From contig NZ_LMKE01000028.1 in assembly GCF_001421245.1 (NCBI RefSeq), positions 22,756 through 86,755 of the forward strand: DNA of 64,000 nt. Direction: 5' to 3'. The position numbers and the translations under genes are program-made. The notes beneath the pieces are model-generated. The model was not told the origin of the DNA. It did not search any database and worked only from the letters and a program-made list of their open reading frames with translations. The DNA is from Sphingomonas sp. Leaf10 (GTDB lineage: Bacteria; Pseudomonadota; Alphaproteobacteria; Sphingomonadales; Sphingomonadaceae). Shown one piece after another: positions 34,851 through 43,066 of this stretch. Within the stretch, counting starts at the first letter, position 1. Every line of letters begins with the position of its first letter.

Positions 34851-37358
34851 ATGAGCCAGTTCGCGCGTAGCCCGGTCACCGCTGTGCTGGGACCGACCAA
34901 TACCGGCAAGACCTATCTCGCGATCGAGCGGATGTGCGGTCATGCGTCGGGGATGATCGGATTTCCGCTGCGGTTGCTGGCGCGCGAGAATTACGACCGG
35001 GTCGTCGCGCTGAAGGGCGTCGAGAATGTCGCGCTGGTCACCGGCGAGGAACGTATCGTCCCACCCAAGGCGCGCTGGTTCCTGTGTACCGCCGAATCGA
35101 TGCCGCTGGAGCGCGAGACGGCGTTTGTCGCGCTGGACGAGGCGCAACTGGGTGCCGATCCCGAACGCGGTCATGTCTTCACCGATCGGCTGCTGCGTGC
35201 GCGCGGGCGCGAGGAGACGATGATCCTCGGTTCCGACTCGCTGCGGCCGATGGTGCGGGCATTGGTGAAGGATGCCGAGATCATCTCGCGCCCGCGCTTT
35301 TCCACGCTCAGCTACGCCGGCGCGCGGAAACTGTCGCGGCTGCCACGCCGGTCGGCGATCGTCGCCTTCTCGTCGGAGGAGGTCTATGCCGTAGCGGAAG
35401 CGATCCGCCGGATGCGCGGCGGGGCGGCGGTGGTGATGGGCGCGCTGTCGCCGCGCACCCGCAATGCGCAGGTCGAGATGTTTCAGTCGGGCGAGGTCGA
35501 TTACCTCGTCGCGACCGACGCGATCGGCATGGGGCTGAACCTCGACGTCGCGCATGTCGCCTTCGCCTCGCTGCGCAAGTTCGACGGACGGCGGCAGCGG
35601 CGGCTGACCGTCACCGAAATGGCGCAAATTGCCGGGCGGGCAGGGCGTCACCACCGCGACGGGACGTTCGGCGCACTGGTCGAGGAAGGACCGAATGCCT
35701 TCACGCCGGAAGAGGTGATCGCGATCGAGGGGCACCATGTCCCGCCGCTCGAACGGCTCTATTGGCGGCGGGGAGAACCTGATTTTTCCAGCGTCGACGC
35801 GCTGATCGACAGCCTGTCCGAACGACCGACCCATCCGGTGCTGACGGCTGCGCCCGAAGCGATCGACCTGATCGTGCTGAAGCGACTGGCCGAGGAGGAT
35901 TGGGTGCGGGCGCGGGCACGCTCGCCGGTCATGGTTCGGAGGCTGTGGGCGGCGTGCGGCGTGCCCGATTTCCGCAAGCTCGGCCCCGATCCGCACAGCC
36001 GCTTCGTCGGCCGCATCTTCGGCCATTTGAGCGAGGGGGCGGGGCATATCTCGCACCAATGGTTCGCCGACGAATTGCAGCGGCTCGACCAGATGAACGG
36101 CGATGTCGAGACGATCGCCGGCCGAATCGCGGCGGCACGAAGCTGGGCTTATATCGCCCACCGCGCCGACTGGCTGCTCGATCCCGAGCACTGGGCTGCG
36201 CGAACGCGCGCGGTCGAGGAGAAACTGTCGGACGCACTGCACGACCGGTTGCGGCAGCGCTTCGTCGATCAGCGGACGACATTGCTGCTGCGGCGAATCG
36301 GGGCGGGGGCGGCGGATCTGCCGGTCGATGTCGCGGCTGACGGCGCAGTCAGCGTCGACGGCCATATGCTGGGGCGGCTGACCGGTTTCCGGTTCGAGGT
36401 GTCGCCCGATACGCGGGTTGCCGACAAACGCCTGCTGATCGCCGCCGCCGAAAAGGGGCTGGCGGCCGAATTGCGCAAGCGGGGTGCCGAGCTGGCGGTC
36501 GCGGGCGATGCCGAACTGGCGCTGGTCGCCGATCCGGGCACGGTGCCGGTGCTGACGTGGAACGGACTGGAGGTGGCGACGCTGACCGGTGGGACGACGC
36601 TCGACCGTCCGGTGGTGACGCTCGATCGCAGCCTGCACGTGCTCGATCGTGCGGCGCAGGGGCAGGTCCGCGAACGGCTGGCAGCGTGGGTACAGGGCGA
36701 CTTGTCGAAGCGGGCGCCGACGCTGGGAGCATTGGCGGCGCTGGCTCGCGATCCGGCGGCGGGTGGCGCGCTACGTGCGGTCGCGGCGGCACTGACCGAG
36801 GTTGGAGGCATTGCCCCGCGCGATGGGTTCGAGGCGATGCTGGTGCCGCTCACCGGCGATGACCGACGCCGGCTGCGCAGGGCCGGGGTGGCGATCGGAA
36901 CGCTCGACCTGTTCGACGCCCGCCTGTTCAAGCCGGCGGCGGCGCGGTGGCGGGCGGCGTTGCTGGCGGCACGCGACGGCCATGTCATCGAACCGCTGGC
37001 CCCCAATGCGGCCACGGTGCTGCCGGCGGGGCAGGGGGCGTGGGGCTATCGCCGCTTCGGTCCGCAGGCGGTGCGCGTCGATCTGGTCGAGCGGCTCGCA
37101 CGCGCAGCGCACGACGCGCGACAGGGCAATGCGCCTTTTGCCCCCGATCCGGCGCTGGCGACCTCGATCGGGTTGAAGGCGGAGACGATCGCGCGGCTGA
37201 TGGCGCAGCTCGGTTTTCGGCCAATCACGGCGGAAGGCGAGGCGCCGCAATGGCGCTGGCATCCGCCCCGGCGGCGCGGTCCGCCACCGGTACCGGCACC
37301 GCGCCCCCGGCCCGGCAACGCCTTTGCCGCACTTGCCGATATCGAGTTTCGTCGTTGA
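34851..37358 (+). CDS. SUV3-like RNA/DNA helicase
   Basis: This 835-residue superfamily 2 helicase resembles mitochondrial SUV3. Motifs are Walker A GPTNTGKTYLAIERM near residue 17, DEAQ-type box VALDEAQLG, GSDSLRPMV, VATDAIGMGLNLDV, and motif VI AQIAGRAGRHHRDGTFG. The C-terminal ~450 residues are family-specific, ending in a basic Pro-rich tail. ATG 34851 gives the P-loop close to the N-terminus; ATG 34839 is possible. An S4 protein, fdxA and carD follow, an order widespread in alphaproteobacteria. RNA turnover is inferred from SUV3. Confidence 0.87.
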   Translation: MSQFARSPVTAVLGPTNTGKTYLAIERMCGHASGMIGFPLRLLARENYDRVVALKGVENVALVTGEERIVPPKARWFLCTAESMPLERETAFVALDEAQLGADPERGHVFTDRLLRARGREETMILGSDSLRPMVRALVKDAEIISRPRFSTLSYAGARKLSRLPRRSAIVAFSSEEVYAVAEAIRRMRGGAAVVMGALSPRTRNAQVEMFQSGEVDYLVATDAIGMGLNLDVAHVAFASLRKFDGRRQRRLTVTEMAQIAGRAGRHHRDGTFGALVEEGPNAFTPEEVIAIEGHHVPPLERLYWRRGEPDFSSVDALIDSLSERPTHPVLTAAPEAIDLIVLKRLAEEDWVRARARSPVMVRRLWAACGVPDFRKLGPDPHSRFVGRIFGHLSEGAGHISHQWFADELQRLDQMNGDVETIAGRIAAARSWAYIAHRADWLLDPEHWAARTRAVEEKLSDALHDRLRQRFVDQRTTLLLRRIGAGAADLPVDVAADGAVSVDGHMLGRLTGFRFEVSPDTRVADKRLLIAAAEKGLAAELRKRGAELAVAGDAELALVADPGTVPVLTWNGLEVATLTGGTTLDRPVVTLDRSLHVLDRAAQGQVRERLAAWVQGDLSKRAPTLGALAALARDPAAGGALRAVAAALTEVGGIAPRDGFEAMLVPLTGDDRRRLRRAGVAIGTLDLFDARLFKPAAARWRAALLAARDGHVIEPLAPNAATVLPAGQGAWGYRRFGPQAVRVDLVERLARAAHDARQGNAPFAPDPALATSIGLKAETIARLMAQLGFRPITAEGEAPQWRWHPPRRRGPPPVPAPRPRPGNAFAALADIEFRR

Positions 37359-37681
37359 TGGCGGCACGCGCGCCCGAGCCTTCGCCGCACATGCGGCTCG
37401 ACATCTTCCTGTGGTATGCCCGCCTGGCAAAGACCCGCAGCGCGGCGCAGGCGATCGCGATCAAGGGGTTGCTTCGGATTGACGGCCGACGCATCGACCG
37501 TGCGCATTGCCCGGTGCGGATCGGCATGGTCATCGCCTTTCCCCTCAACGGCCGGGTGCAGATTTTGCGGGTCGACGCGCTGCCGCAGCGCCGCGGACCA
37601 CCCGCCGAAGCGCTGACGCTCTACACCCGGCTGGAACCGACCGGTGCCGCCCCCGTTGACGAGGGCGAAGACCCGGCATAA
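37358..37681 (+). CDS. S4-domain RNA-binding protein (HslR-like)
   Basis: This 107-residue protein has an S4 fold at the N-terminus (MRLDIFLWYARLAKTRSAAQ, then IKGLLRIDGRRIDR), as in heat shock protein 15, which binds stalled 50S subunits with nascent chains. It is coupled by a TGATG overlap to the helicase gene. A second ATG at 37391 is possible. RNA binding is expected from the domain; linkage to the helicase suggests a common RNA-related role. Confidence 0.85.
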   Translation: MAARAPEPSPHMRLDIFLWYARLAKTRSAAQAIAIKGLLRIDGRRIDRAHCPVRIGMVIAFPLNGRVQILRVDALPQRRGPPAEALTLYTRLEPTGAAPVDEGEDPA

Positions 37682-37720
37682 CGCGGGTTCGATTCGATTT
37701 TCCCGGAGCTTGTTCGACCC

Positions 37721-38059
37721 ATGACCTACGTCGTCACCGACGCCTGCATCCGCTGCAAATATATGGACTGCGTCGAGGTGTGTCCGGTCGACTGTTTCTA
37801 TGAGGGCGAGAACATGCTCGTCATCAATCCCAGCGAATGCATCGATTGCGGCGTGTGCGAACCCGAATGCCCGGCCGAAGCGATCCTGCCCGACACCGAA
37901 AGCGGGTTGGAACAGTGGCTGGAACTCAACAATACCTATTCGGCGCAGTGGCCTAACGTCACGCGCAATGCCAACCAGACCCCGCCCGACGCCGACAAGT
38001 GGAAGGGTGTCGAAAACAAGATCGAGCATTTCTCGGCCGAACCGGGCGCCGGCGACTGA
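37721..38059 (+). CDS. fdxA: 7Fe ferredoxin FdxA (3Fe-4S + 4Fe-4S)
   Basis: This 112-residue ferredoxin is very similar to Azotobacter FdI. The cysteine pattern is complete: C9, C17 and C50 for the 3Fe-4S cluster, and C21, C40, C43 and C46 for the 4Fe-4S cluster, within [20 protein letters not shown] and [16 protein letters not shown]. The C-terminal extension ([20 protein letters not shown]) is also typical. It is cytoplasmic electron transfer; the partner is unknown. Confidence 0.95.
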   Translation: MTYVVTDACIRCKYMDCVEVCPVDCFYEGENMLVINPSECIDCGVCEPECPAEAILPDTESGLEQWLELNNTYSAQWPNVTRNANQTPPDADKWKGVENKIEHFSAEPGAGD

Positions 38060-38095
38060 CCGCCGCGCCGGCCCGGCTGGCAACCGTCCCAAATC

Positions 38096-38109
38096 GTTTC
38101 ACGTGGAAC
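38096..38109. promoter_or_regulatory. parS site between fdxA and carD
   Basis: GTTTCACGTGGAAC, identical to the site in aroE, intergenic and about 15.9 kb from the putative origin. It is the farthest right of the set in this window. Confidence 0.85.
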
Positions 38110-38153
38110 CACGGCCGACCCGCAGATGCGGTTTCGGCCGATCGGCTTTGCAC

Positions 38154-38170
38154 TGGTAATTTTCTTACCA
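38154..38170. promoter_or_regulatory. Palindrome upstream of carD
   Basis: TGGTAA-TTTTC-TTACCA is an AT-rich inverted repeat about 160 bases before carD, followed by TTATAG (38176-38181), a possible -10 element. It may be an operator or hairpin in the carD promoter region. Nothing else is recognised in the 267-base gap beyond the parS site. Confidence 0.35.
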
Positions 38171-38326
38171 AGATGTTATAGACTGCGGCGACGGAGGCTA
38201 TTTCTACTAGCACCCCGCCCGGAGATCACCTTTAGCAACGTTCCCTGACCACCCCGCCAGCCGCCGTTCGAACAGCGATTGGCGGAGGACGATGGCACCG
38301 GAACGACGACCACGGAAAGGTTACCA

Positions 38327-38860
38327 ATGGCTGCCAAGGCATTGTCCTTCGATGTCGGCGATTATGTCGTGTACCCCAAGCACGGCGTTGGCCGTGTGAT
38401 CGAACTCCAGCGTAGTGAAATCGCTGGCATGCAACTCGAACTCTATGTGCTGCGCTTCGAAAAGGAGCGCATGACCCTGCGCGTTCCAACGAACAAGGCG
38501 GAAAGCGTCGGCATGCGCAAGCTGTCGTCGGACAAGACGATGCGCGAGGCGATGGAAACGCTGAAGGGCAAGCCCAAGGTCAAGCGGACCATGTGGTCGC
38601 GCCGGGCGCAGGAATATGAAGCGAAGATCAATTCGGGCGACTTGGTATCGATCGCCGAAGTGGTCCGCGACCTGTTCCGTGCCGACGACCAGCCCGAGCA
38701 GAGCTATTCCGAACGCCAGATCTTCGAAGCGGCGGCCAGCCGTCTGGCGCGCGAACTGGCGGCGATGGAGCAGGTCGACGAGCCCAAGGCGCTGGAGCGG
38801 ATCATCGAAATCCTTCGTGATGCCGCGGCAATCTATAACAAGGAAAAGACCGCGGCCTGA
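38327..38860 (+). CDS. carD: CarD family transcriptional regulator
   Basis: This 177-residue CarD/CdnL protein binds RNA polymerase beta and stabilises open complexes, notably at rRNA promoters. The N-terminal Tudor-like RNAP-interaction domain is FDVGDYVVYPKHGVGRVIEL, with LYVLRFEKERMTLRVP next. The helical DNA-binding domain contains MWSRRAQEYEAKINSGDL. The ATG at 38327 is chosen for the GGAAAGG six bases upstream. A strong intrinsic terminator follows. Confidence 0.94.
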   Translation: MAAKALSFDVGDYVVYPKHGVGRVIELQRSEIAGMQLELYVLRFEKERMTLRVPTNKAESVGMRKLSSDKTMREAMETLKGKPKVKRTMWSRRAQEYEAKINSGDLVSIAEVVRDLFRADDQPEQSYSERQIFEAAASRLARELAAMEQVDEPKALERIIEILRDAAAIYNKEKTAA

Positions 38861-38883
38861 ATGGGCTGTGGTGAAATGAAATG

Positions 38884-38912
38884 GGGGCGGCCGGCAACGG
38901 TCGCCCCTTTTT
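38884..38912 (+). terminator. Rho-independent terminator of carD
   Basis: GGGGCGGCC pairs with GGTCGCCCC (one G-T pair) around a six-base loop, followed by TTTTT. It is placed 24 bases after the carD stop, a textbook intrinsic terminator. Confidence 0.88.
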
Positions 38913-38955
38913 CGTTTATGTCTTCGCAATAGCATAACCATCTGTCTTAGTGTAT

Positions 38956-38970
38956 CGTATCACTGATACG
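38956..38970. promoter_or_regulatory. Perfect 15-bp palindrome upstream of GIN-domain genes
   Basis: CGTATCACTGATACG is symmetric around the central C and lies 16 bases before the first GIN-domain gene, preceded by TGTATCGTAT. Its size and position fit an operator of a dimeric repressor such as PadR-type regulators, but the protein that binds is not in this window. Confidence 0.55.
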
Positions 38971-38985
38971 GATGGGGAGCGAGTC

Positions 38986-39684
38986 ATGCGGTGGGCGGCA
39001 GCAATGGTGATCGGCCTGACCGGCTGTAGCGGCGGTGAGCCGGCGCGCGACTCAGCATCGACGGTGCGGAATGTCGCTACGCTACGCGACTTCACCGGCG
39101 TCGCGCTCGATAGCGGCGATCAGGTCGAGATCACGCAAGGCAACGACTTCGCGGTCCGCGTCGAAGGGGATGCCGCGGTACAGGATCGGATGGAGATCCG
39201 TCGCGAAGGCGAGGTGCTGAAGATCGGTCGCAAGACCGGTGGCATCTGGAGCGGCGGCGCCCCGTCCGCCCGTGTCCACGTCACCATGCCCGCGATCCGC
39301 GTCGCGGTGCTCGCCGGATCGGGCGATATCAGTATCGACCGGACGAGCGACGATTTCGCGGCCACGCTCAGCGGATCGGGCGACATGACGATCGGCCAGT
39401 TGCGCGGAGACAAGGCGGCGCTGACCGTCGCCGGCACTGGCAAGATCGCGGCGGCGGGGGCGGTGCGGCACCTGACGCTGTCGGTCGCGGGTACCGGCGA
39501 CATCGATGCGCGGCAGGTCAAGGCGAACGGGGCGACGGTATCGGTCGCGGGTACCGGTGACGTCGCTGCCGACATCAACGGGCCGGTGCAGGTCACGCTG
39601 GTCGGCAGCGGATCGGCAACGCTCGGCCGCGATGCGCGCTGTGTCGTCAACCGGATCGGAACCGGCAGCGTCGATTGCGGCTGA
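38986..39684 (+). CDS. GIN-domain (DUF2807) lipoprotein
   Basis: This 232-residue lipoprotein has a signal peptide MRWAAAMVIGLTGC with lipobox LTGC. The mature part is the repetitive DUF2807/GIN beta-helix: repeated short units such as VAGTGDIDA, VAGTGDVAA, LSGSGDMTIG. Such proteins lie near envelope stress or PadR genes and their function is unknown. The ATG at 38986 gives the signal peptide; an in-frame upstream ATG lies within the palindrome. A second GIN protein follows 40 bases later. Confidence 0.85.
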   Translation: MRWAAAMVIGLTGCSGGEPARDSASTVRNVATLRDFTGVALDSGDQVEITQGNDFAVRVEGDAAVQDRMEIRREGEVLKIGRKTGGIWSGGAPSARVHVTMPAIRVAVLAGSGDISIDRTSDDFAATLSGSGDMTIGQLRGDKAALTVAGTGKIAAAGAVRHLTLSVAGTGDIDARQVKANGATVSVAGTGDVAADINGPVQVTLVGSGSATLGRDARCVVNRIGTGSVDCG

Positions 39685-39724
39685 TCCGCTTGCCAACGGC
39701 CAGGCAACGGGGGATGCAGGAACC

Positions 39725-40402
39725 ATGCTCGCCGCCCTGATCGCGCTCGCCCTGACCCCGCAAGTCGCTGCTCCACCCATGCAGGTCGAGCGGCAGCTGA
39801 TGCTGACCGGTTTCGATCGTGTCCGCGTCGATGGGCCGTTCACTGTCGAGGTCCGCGCCGGCCCGGGGCCGAACCGGGTGGTCGGCGATCCGCGATCGAT
39901 CGATGCGGTGCAGGTCCGTGTCGATGGCCGCACGCTGGTCGTCAGCGCCGCGCGCGACGATCGCGGCCGGCCGATCGCCGCATCCTCGCCGGTGGTCGAG
40001 CTGTCGAACGACCGGCTGGCCGCGGTTGCCGCCGACGGGGCGGGGACGATCCGCATCGACCGCATGGCCGGTCCCCGCGTCGATATCGCGCTCAGCGGCG
40101 ATGGCACGGTCACCATGGGCACGGTCGAGGCGGAGGTCGTCAACGCGATGCTGATCGGCAGCGGCAAGCTGACGCTGTCGGGCAGGGGCGGACAGGGCCG
40201 GTTCGCGGTCAACGGTCCCGGCAGCATCGATGCGGCGGCCCTGACCATCGATACCTTGCAGGTCCGCAGCGAAGGTACCGGCAACAGCCGCTACCGCGCA
40301 CGCTATACCGCGGACGTCAGCGCGGAAGGGTCGGGCAGTGTGACGGTCGAGGGTTCGCCGCGATGCCAGCAACGTGGCACCGCGACGATCCGCTGCGGAT
40401 AG
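39725..40402 (+). CDS. GIN-domain (DUF2807) secreted protein
   Basis: This 225-residue paralog of the previous gene has signal peptide MLAALIALALTPQVAAPP and no lipobox Cys, so it is probably periplasmic. GIN-type repeats appear as FDRVRVDGPFTVEV, LSGDGTVTMG, LIGSGKLTLSG and AEGSGSVTVEG. The C-terminus CQQRGTATIRCG could form a disulfide, as may CVVNRIGTGSVDCG in its neighbour. It is convergent with the Old Yellow Enzyme gene, one base apart. Confidence 0.83.
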   Translation: MLAALIALALTPQVAAPPMQVERQLMLTGFDRVRVDGPFTVEVRAGPGPNRVVGDPRSIDAVQVRVDGRTLVVSAARDDRGRPIAASSPVVELSNDRLAAVAADGAGTIRIDRMAGPRVDIALSGDGTVTMGTVEAEVVNAMLIGSGKLTLSGRGGQGRFAVNGPGSIDAAALTIDTLQVRSEGTGNSRYRARYTADVSAEGSGSVTVEGSPRCQQRGTATIRCG

Positions 40403-40403
40403 G

Positions 40404-41492
40404 TTATGCCGCCTCGCGCGTGCGTACCGGATAGTCGGTATAGCCCTCGACTCCGCGCGAATACCATGTCGCCATATTATCGGCATTCAGCTCTGCACCG
40501 ACCGCGAGCCGTTCGGGCAGGTTGGGATTGGCGAGGAACGGTCGGCCAAAGGCGATGGCGTCGGCAATTCCCGTATCGAGTTCGGCCTGCGCGGTGTCGC
40601 CGCGATAATCCTGGTTCAGCACCAGCGGGCCGGCAAAGACCTTGCGGATCTCGGGCGACACGCGCGGCTGGGTCGCGCTGCCGAAGGTGCCGTCGGGGCC
40701 CGGTTCGCGCAGTTCGAGGAAGGCGATGCCCTTGTCCGCCAGCAGCTTCGCGGCGGGGACGAACACCGATGCCGGATCGCTGTCGATCACCCCCTGCGTA
40801 TCGCCGTTGGGCGAGAAGCGCACCGCCGTCCGTCCGGCGCCGACCTCGGCTATCAGCCGGTCGACGACTTCGCCGAGCAGGCGGATGCGGTTTTCGGGCG
40901 ACCCGCCATAGGCGTCGTCGCGGTGGTTGGCGCCGTCGCGCAGGAACTGGTCGATCAGATAGCCATTGGCGGCATGCAGCTGCACGCCATCGAACCCGGC
41001 GGCCTTCGCATTGCGCGCGGCACGCGAGTAATCGTCGAGCACCCGCGCGATATCGTCGAGCGTCGCGGCGCGCGCCGCCGCATACGGTTTCTTGCCGTCA
41101 TAGGTATGCGCCTTGCCCGGCGCGGTCGTCGCCGACGACGACAGCGGGGCGGCACCGCCCAGGAAATCGGGATGCACCACCCGGCCCATATGCCATAGCT
41201 GGGTCACGATCCGGCCGCCGGCCTGGTGGACGGCGTCGGTCACCGGCCTCCACGCCTCCACCTGTTCGTCGGTCCAGAGACCCGGCGCGAACGGCCAGCC
41301 GAGTCCTTCGCGGCTGATGCCGGTCCCTTCCGAAATCAGCAGCCCGGCCGAGGCACGCTGTGCATAATAATCGGCCATGATCGCGGTCGGCACATGCTCG
41401 CGCGTCGCCCGGCCGCGCGTCAGCGGCGCCATCAACACGCGGTTCGGCGCTTCGATATCCCCCAACGTAATCGGATCGAACAGGGTCGGCAT
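40404..41492 (-). CDS. Old Yellow Enzyme family alkene reductase
   Basis: This 362-residue FMN-dependent ene-reductase (NemA/OYE type) reduces activated C=C bonds or nitro groups with NAD(P)H. Motifs are NRVLMAPLTRGRA, QLWHMGRVVHPDF, the substrate-binding pair in GVQLHAANGYLIDQFL (family HxxN pattern as HAAN) and YGGSPENRIRLL. FGRPFLANPNLPERL at the phosphate site is also clear. ATG 41492 lies eight bases after GGGAG; the GTG at 41501 overlaps that site. Confidence 0.93.
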   Translation of the reverse strand: MPTLFDPITLGDIEAPNRVLMAPLTRGRATREHVPTAIMADYYAQRASAGLLISEGTGISREGLGWPFAPGLWTDEQVEAWRPVTDAVHQAGGRIVTQLWHMGRVVHPDFLGGAAPLSSSATTAPGKAHTYDGKKPYAAARAATLDDIARVLDDYSRAARNAKAAGFDGVQLHAANGYLIDQFLRDGANHRDDAYGGSPENRIRLLGEVVDRLIAEVGAGRTAVRFSPNGDTQGVIDSDPASVFVPAAKLLADKGIAFLELREPGPDGTFGSATQPRVSPEIRKVFAGPLVLNQDYRGDTAQAELDTGIADAIAFGRPFLANPNLPERLAVGAELNADNMATWYSRGVEGYTDYPVRTREAA

Positions 41493-41557
41493 AGGGTACA
41501 CTCCCGGAAAGCATTGAATTCACGCGACGCCGCAAAGATAGGGCGGTAGGGGGCGAC

Positions 41558-42460
41558 ATGCAGCCGGTAACGCCTGAAACAAAAATTATGCCGCACCCAA
41601 GAACGCCGCGCCGTGCGATCGCCGCCGTCATCACCGCCAACGTCGCGCTGGCGTTCGGGCCGTGGTTCGTGCGGCTGGCCGATACCGGACCGGTCGCCGC
41701 CGCCTTCTGGCGGATCGCGCTGGCGTTGCCGGTGCTGCTGATCGCTGCGTTCTGGACCGATCGCCGTGCATTGGGGCGGGCGGGGTCGATGCTGGTGCCG
41801 TTGCTGATCGGCGGTGTCGCCTTTGCCGTCGATCTCGGCGCTTGGCATATCGGCATCCTGCGCACGACACTCGCCAACGCGACGCTATTCGGCAATTGCG
41901 CGGTGCTGATCTTCCCGATCTACGGCTTTGTCGCGATGCGCCGCTGGCCGACGCGGGGGCAGGGCGCGGCGTTGCTGCTGGCGGCGGTCGGCGGCGTATT
42001 GCTGCTCGGGCGCTCGGCTGAATTATCGTCGCGCCATCTGGCGGGCGATCTGTTCTGCGTGCTCGCCGGCGTCCTGTACGCGGTCTATTTCATCGCGATG
42101 CGCCGCGTGCGTCAGACGATGGCGCCGGTGCCCGCGCTTGCCCTGTCAAGTATCGCCAGCGTGCTGCCGCTGCTGGTGCTGGCGATGGCGCTCGGCGAAA
42201 CGATCCTGCCGACAAACTGGGGCCCGCTGCTGGCACTGGCGCTGGTCAGCCAGATCGCAGGGCAGGGGCTGATGATCTACGCGCTCGGCCATCTCAGCCC
42301 GCTGGTCGTCGGCCTGGCGCTGCTGGTCCAGCCGCTGGTCGGGGCGACGATCGGCTGGGCGGCCTATGGCGAGCGGCTGACGATGCTCGACGCTGTCGGC
42401 GCCGTGCTGGTCGCCGCCGCGCTGGCACTGGTCAGCGCGCGGCGGCCACCGGCGCGCTGA
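41558..42460 (+). CDS. DMT-family permease (EamA)
   Basis: This 300-residue inner-membrane protein has two EamA halves and about ten helices. Typical stretches are GPWFVRLADTGPVAAAFWRIA in the first half (shown in part) and GDLFCVLAGVLYAVYFIAMR in the second. The family exports amino acids, nucleosides or other small metabolites, so the substrate is unknown. A good ribosome site (AGGGGGCG) precedes ATG 41558. It is divergent from the Old Yellow Enzyme. Confidence 0.88.
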   Translation: MQPVTPETKIMPHPRTPRRAIAAVITANVALAFGPWFVRLADTGPVAAAFWRIALALPVLLIAAFWTDRRALGRAGSMLVPLLIGGVAFAVDLGAWHIGILRTTLANATLFGNCAVLIFPIYGFVAMRRWPTRGQGAALLLAAVGGVLLLGRSAELSSRHLAGDLFCVLAGVLYAVYFIAMRRVRQTMAPVPALALSSIASVLPLLVLAMALGETILPTNWGPLLALALVSQIAGQGLMIYALGHLSPLVVGLALLVQPLVGATIGWAAYGERLTMLDAVGAVLVAAALALVSARRPPAR

Positions 42461-43066
42461 TCAGGACAGCGTCGCCGTATCGGTCAGCGCCCGGAAATCG
42501 GTGAGCGACCGGTCGAAGAAATGGGTCCGCGGCGCATCGAACGTCGCCATGTACAGCTTGCCCCCGATCAGCGTCGCCCGCGCCTCGCCCCGGCGCGGCA
42601 AGCGGTCATTGTCGAGATAGCTGTAAGTGAAGCGAATTCCGGGCTGGCTGAGGAACGGGTCGGGTGCCGATCCGGTGACCTGGAAATCGGCGATCTGCCG
42701 TTCGGTGCGATAGGTCGTTTCGAGCAGTTCGGGGATCTCGACCAGCAGCGTCGATTGCTTCAGCTTCGGCAACGGCTTCTGCTTGCGGCTGGTTTCGCGG
42801 ACCAGCGGTTCGTCGGCGGCGATCCCGGCATACCAGGTGACGTCGTTCAGCTGTTCGCCGTCCAGCGTCCACGTTTCGGCCTTCTTGCCCGGACGGATCG
42901 ACAACAGGTTCCAGTCGCGCGGCGGCGTGACGCGGAGCGTCGATCCGGCGATGACGACCGGTTTGCCCTTTTCACGATAGCCATTGGCGGCGACCGGGGT
43001 CGCCATCAGGGTGACGGTGGCGAACAGCAGCGCGCTACGGCGCAGGCGGCGGACGGACATGGTCAT
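42461..43066 (-). CDS. Secreted protein of unknown family
   Basis: This 201-residue exported protein was not recognised with confidence. It has a signal peptide ATPVAANGYREKG (cleavage near residue 27). A predicted soluble beta-rich part follows, with VVIAGSTLRVTPPRDWNLLS and LNDVTWYAGIAADEPLV, ending FDAPRTHFFDRSL. The start ATG overlaps the M48 protease stop by four bases, so it is part of a coupled three-gene run with 43063-44265 and 44262-45041. A lipid or envelope quality-control role is only a guess from context. Confidence 0.7.
   Translation of the reverse strand: MTMSVRRLRRSALLFATVTLMATPVAANGYREKGKPVVIAGSTLRVTPPRDWNLLSIRPGKKAETWTLDGEQLNDVTWYAGIAADEPLVRETSRKQKPLPKLKQSTLLVEIPELLETTYRTERQIADFQVTGSAPDPFLSQPGIRFTYSYLDNDRLPRRGEARATLIGGKLYMATFDAPRTHFFDRSLTDFRALTDTATLS

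Noticed and set aside
34734..36638. An open frame on the minus strand extends the M23 peptidase far upstream (1145 codons in total).
   Set aside because: The extension is antisense to the SUV3-like helicase, has no domain pattern and is rich in Arg/Pro/His, as expected of a shadow frame in GC-rich DNA.
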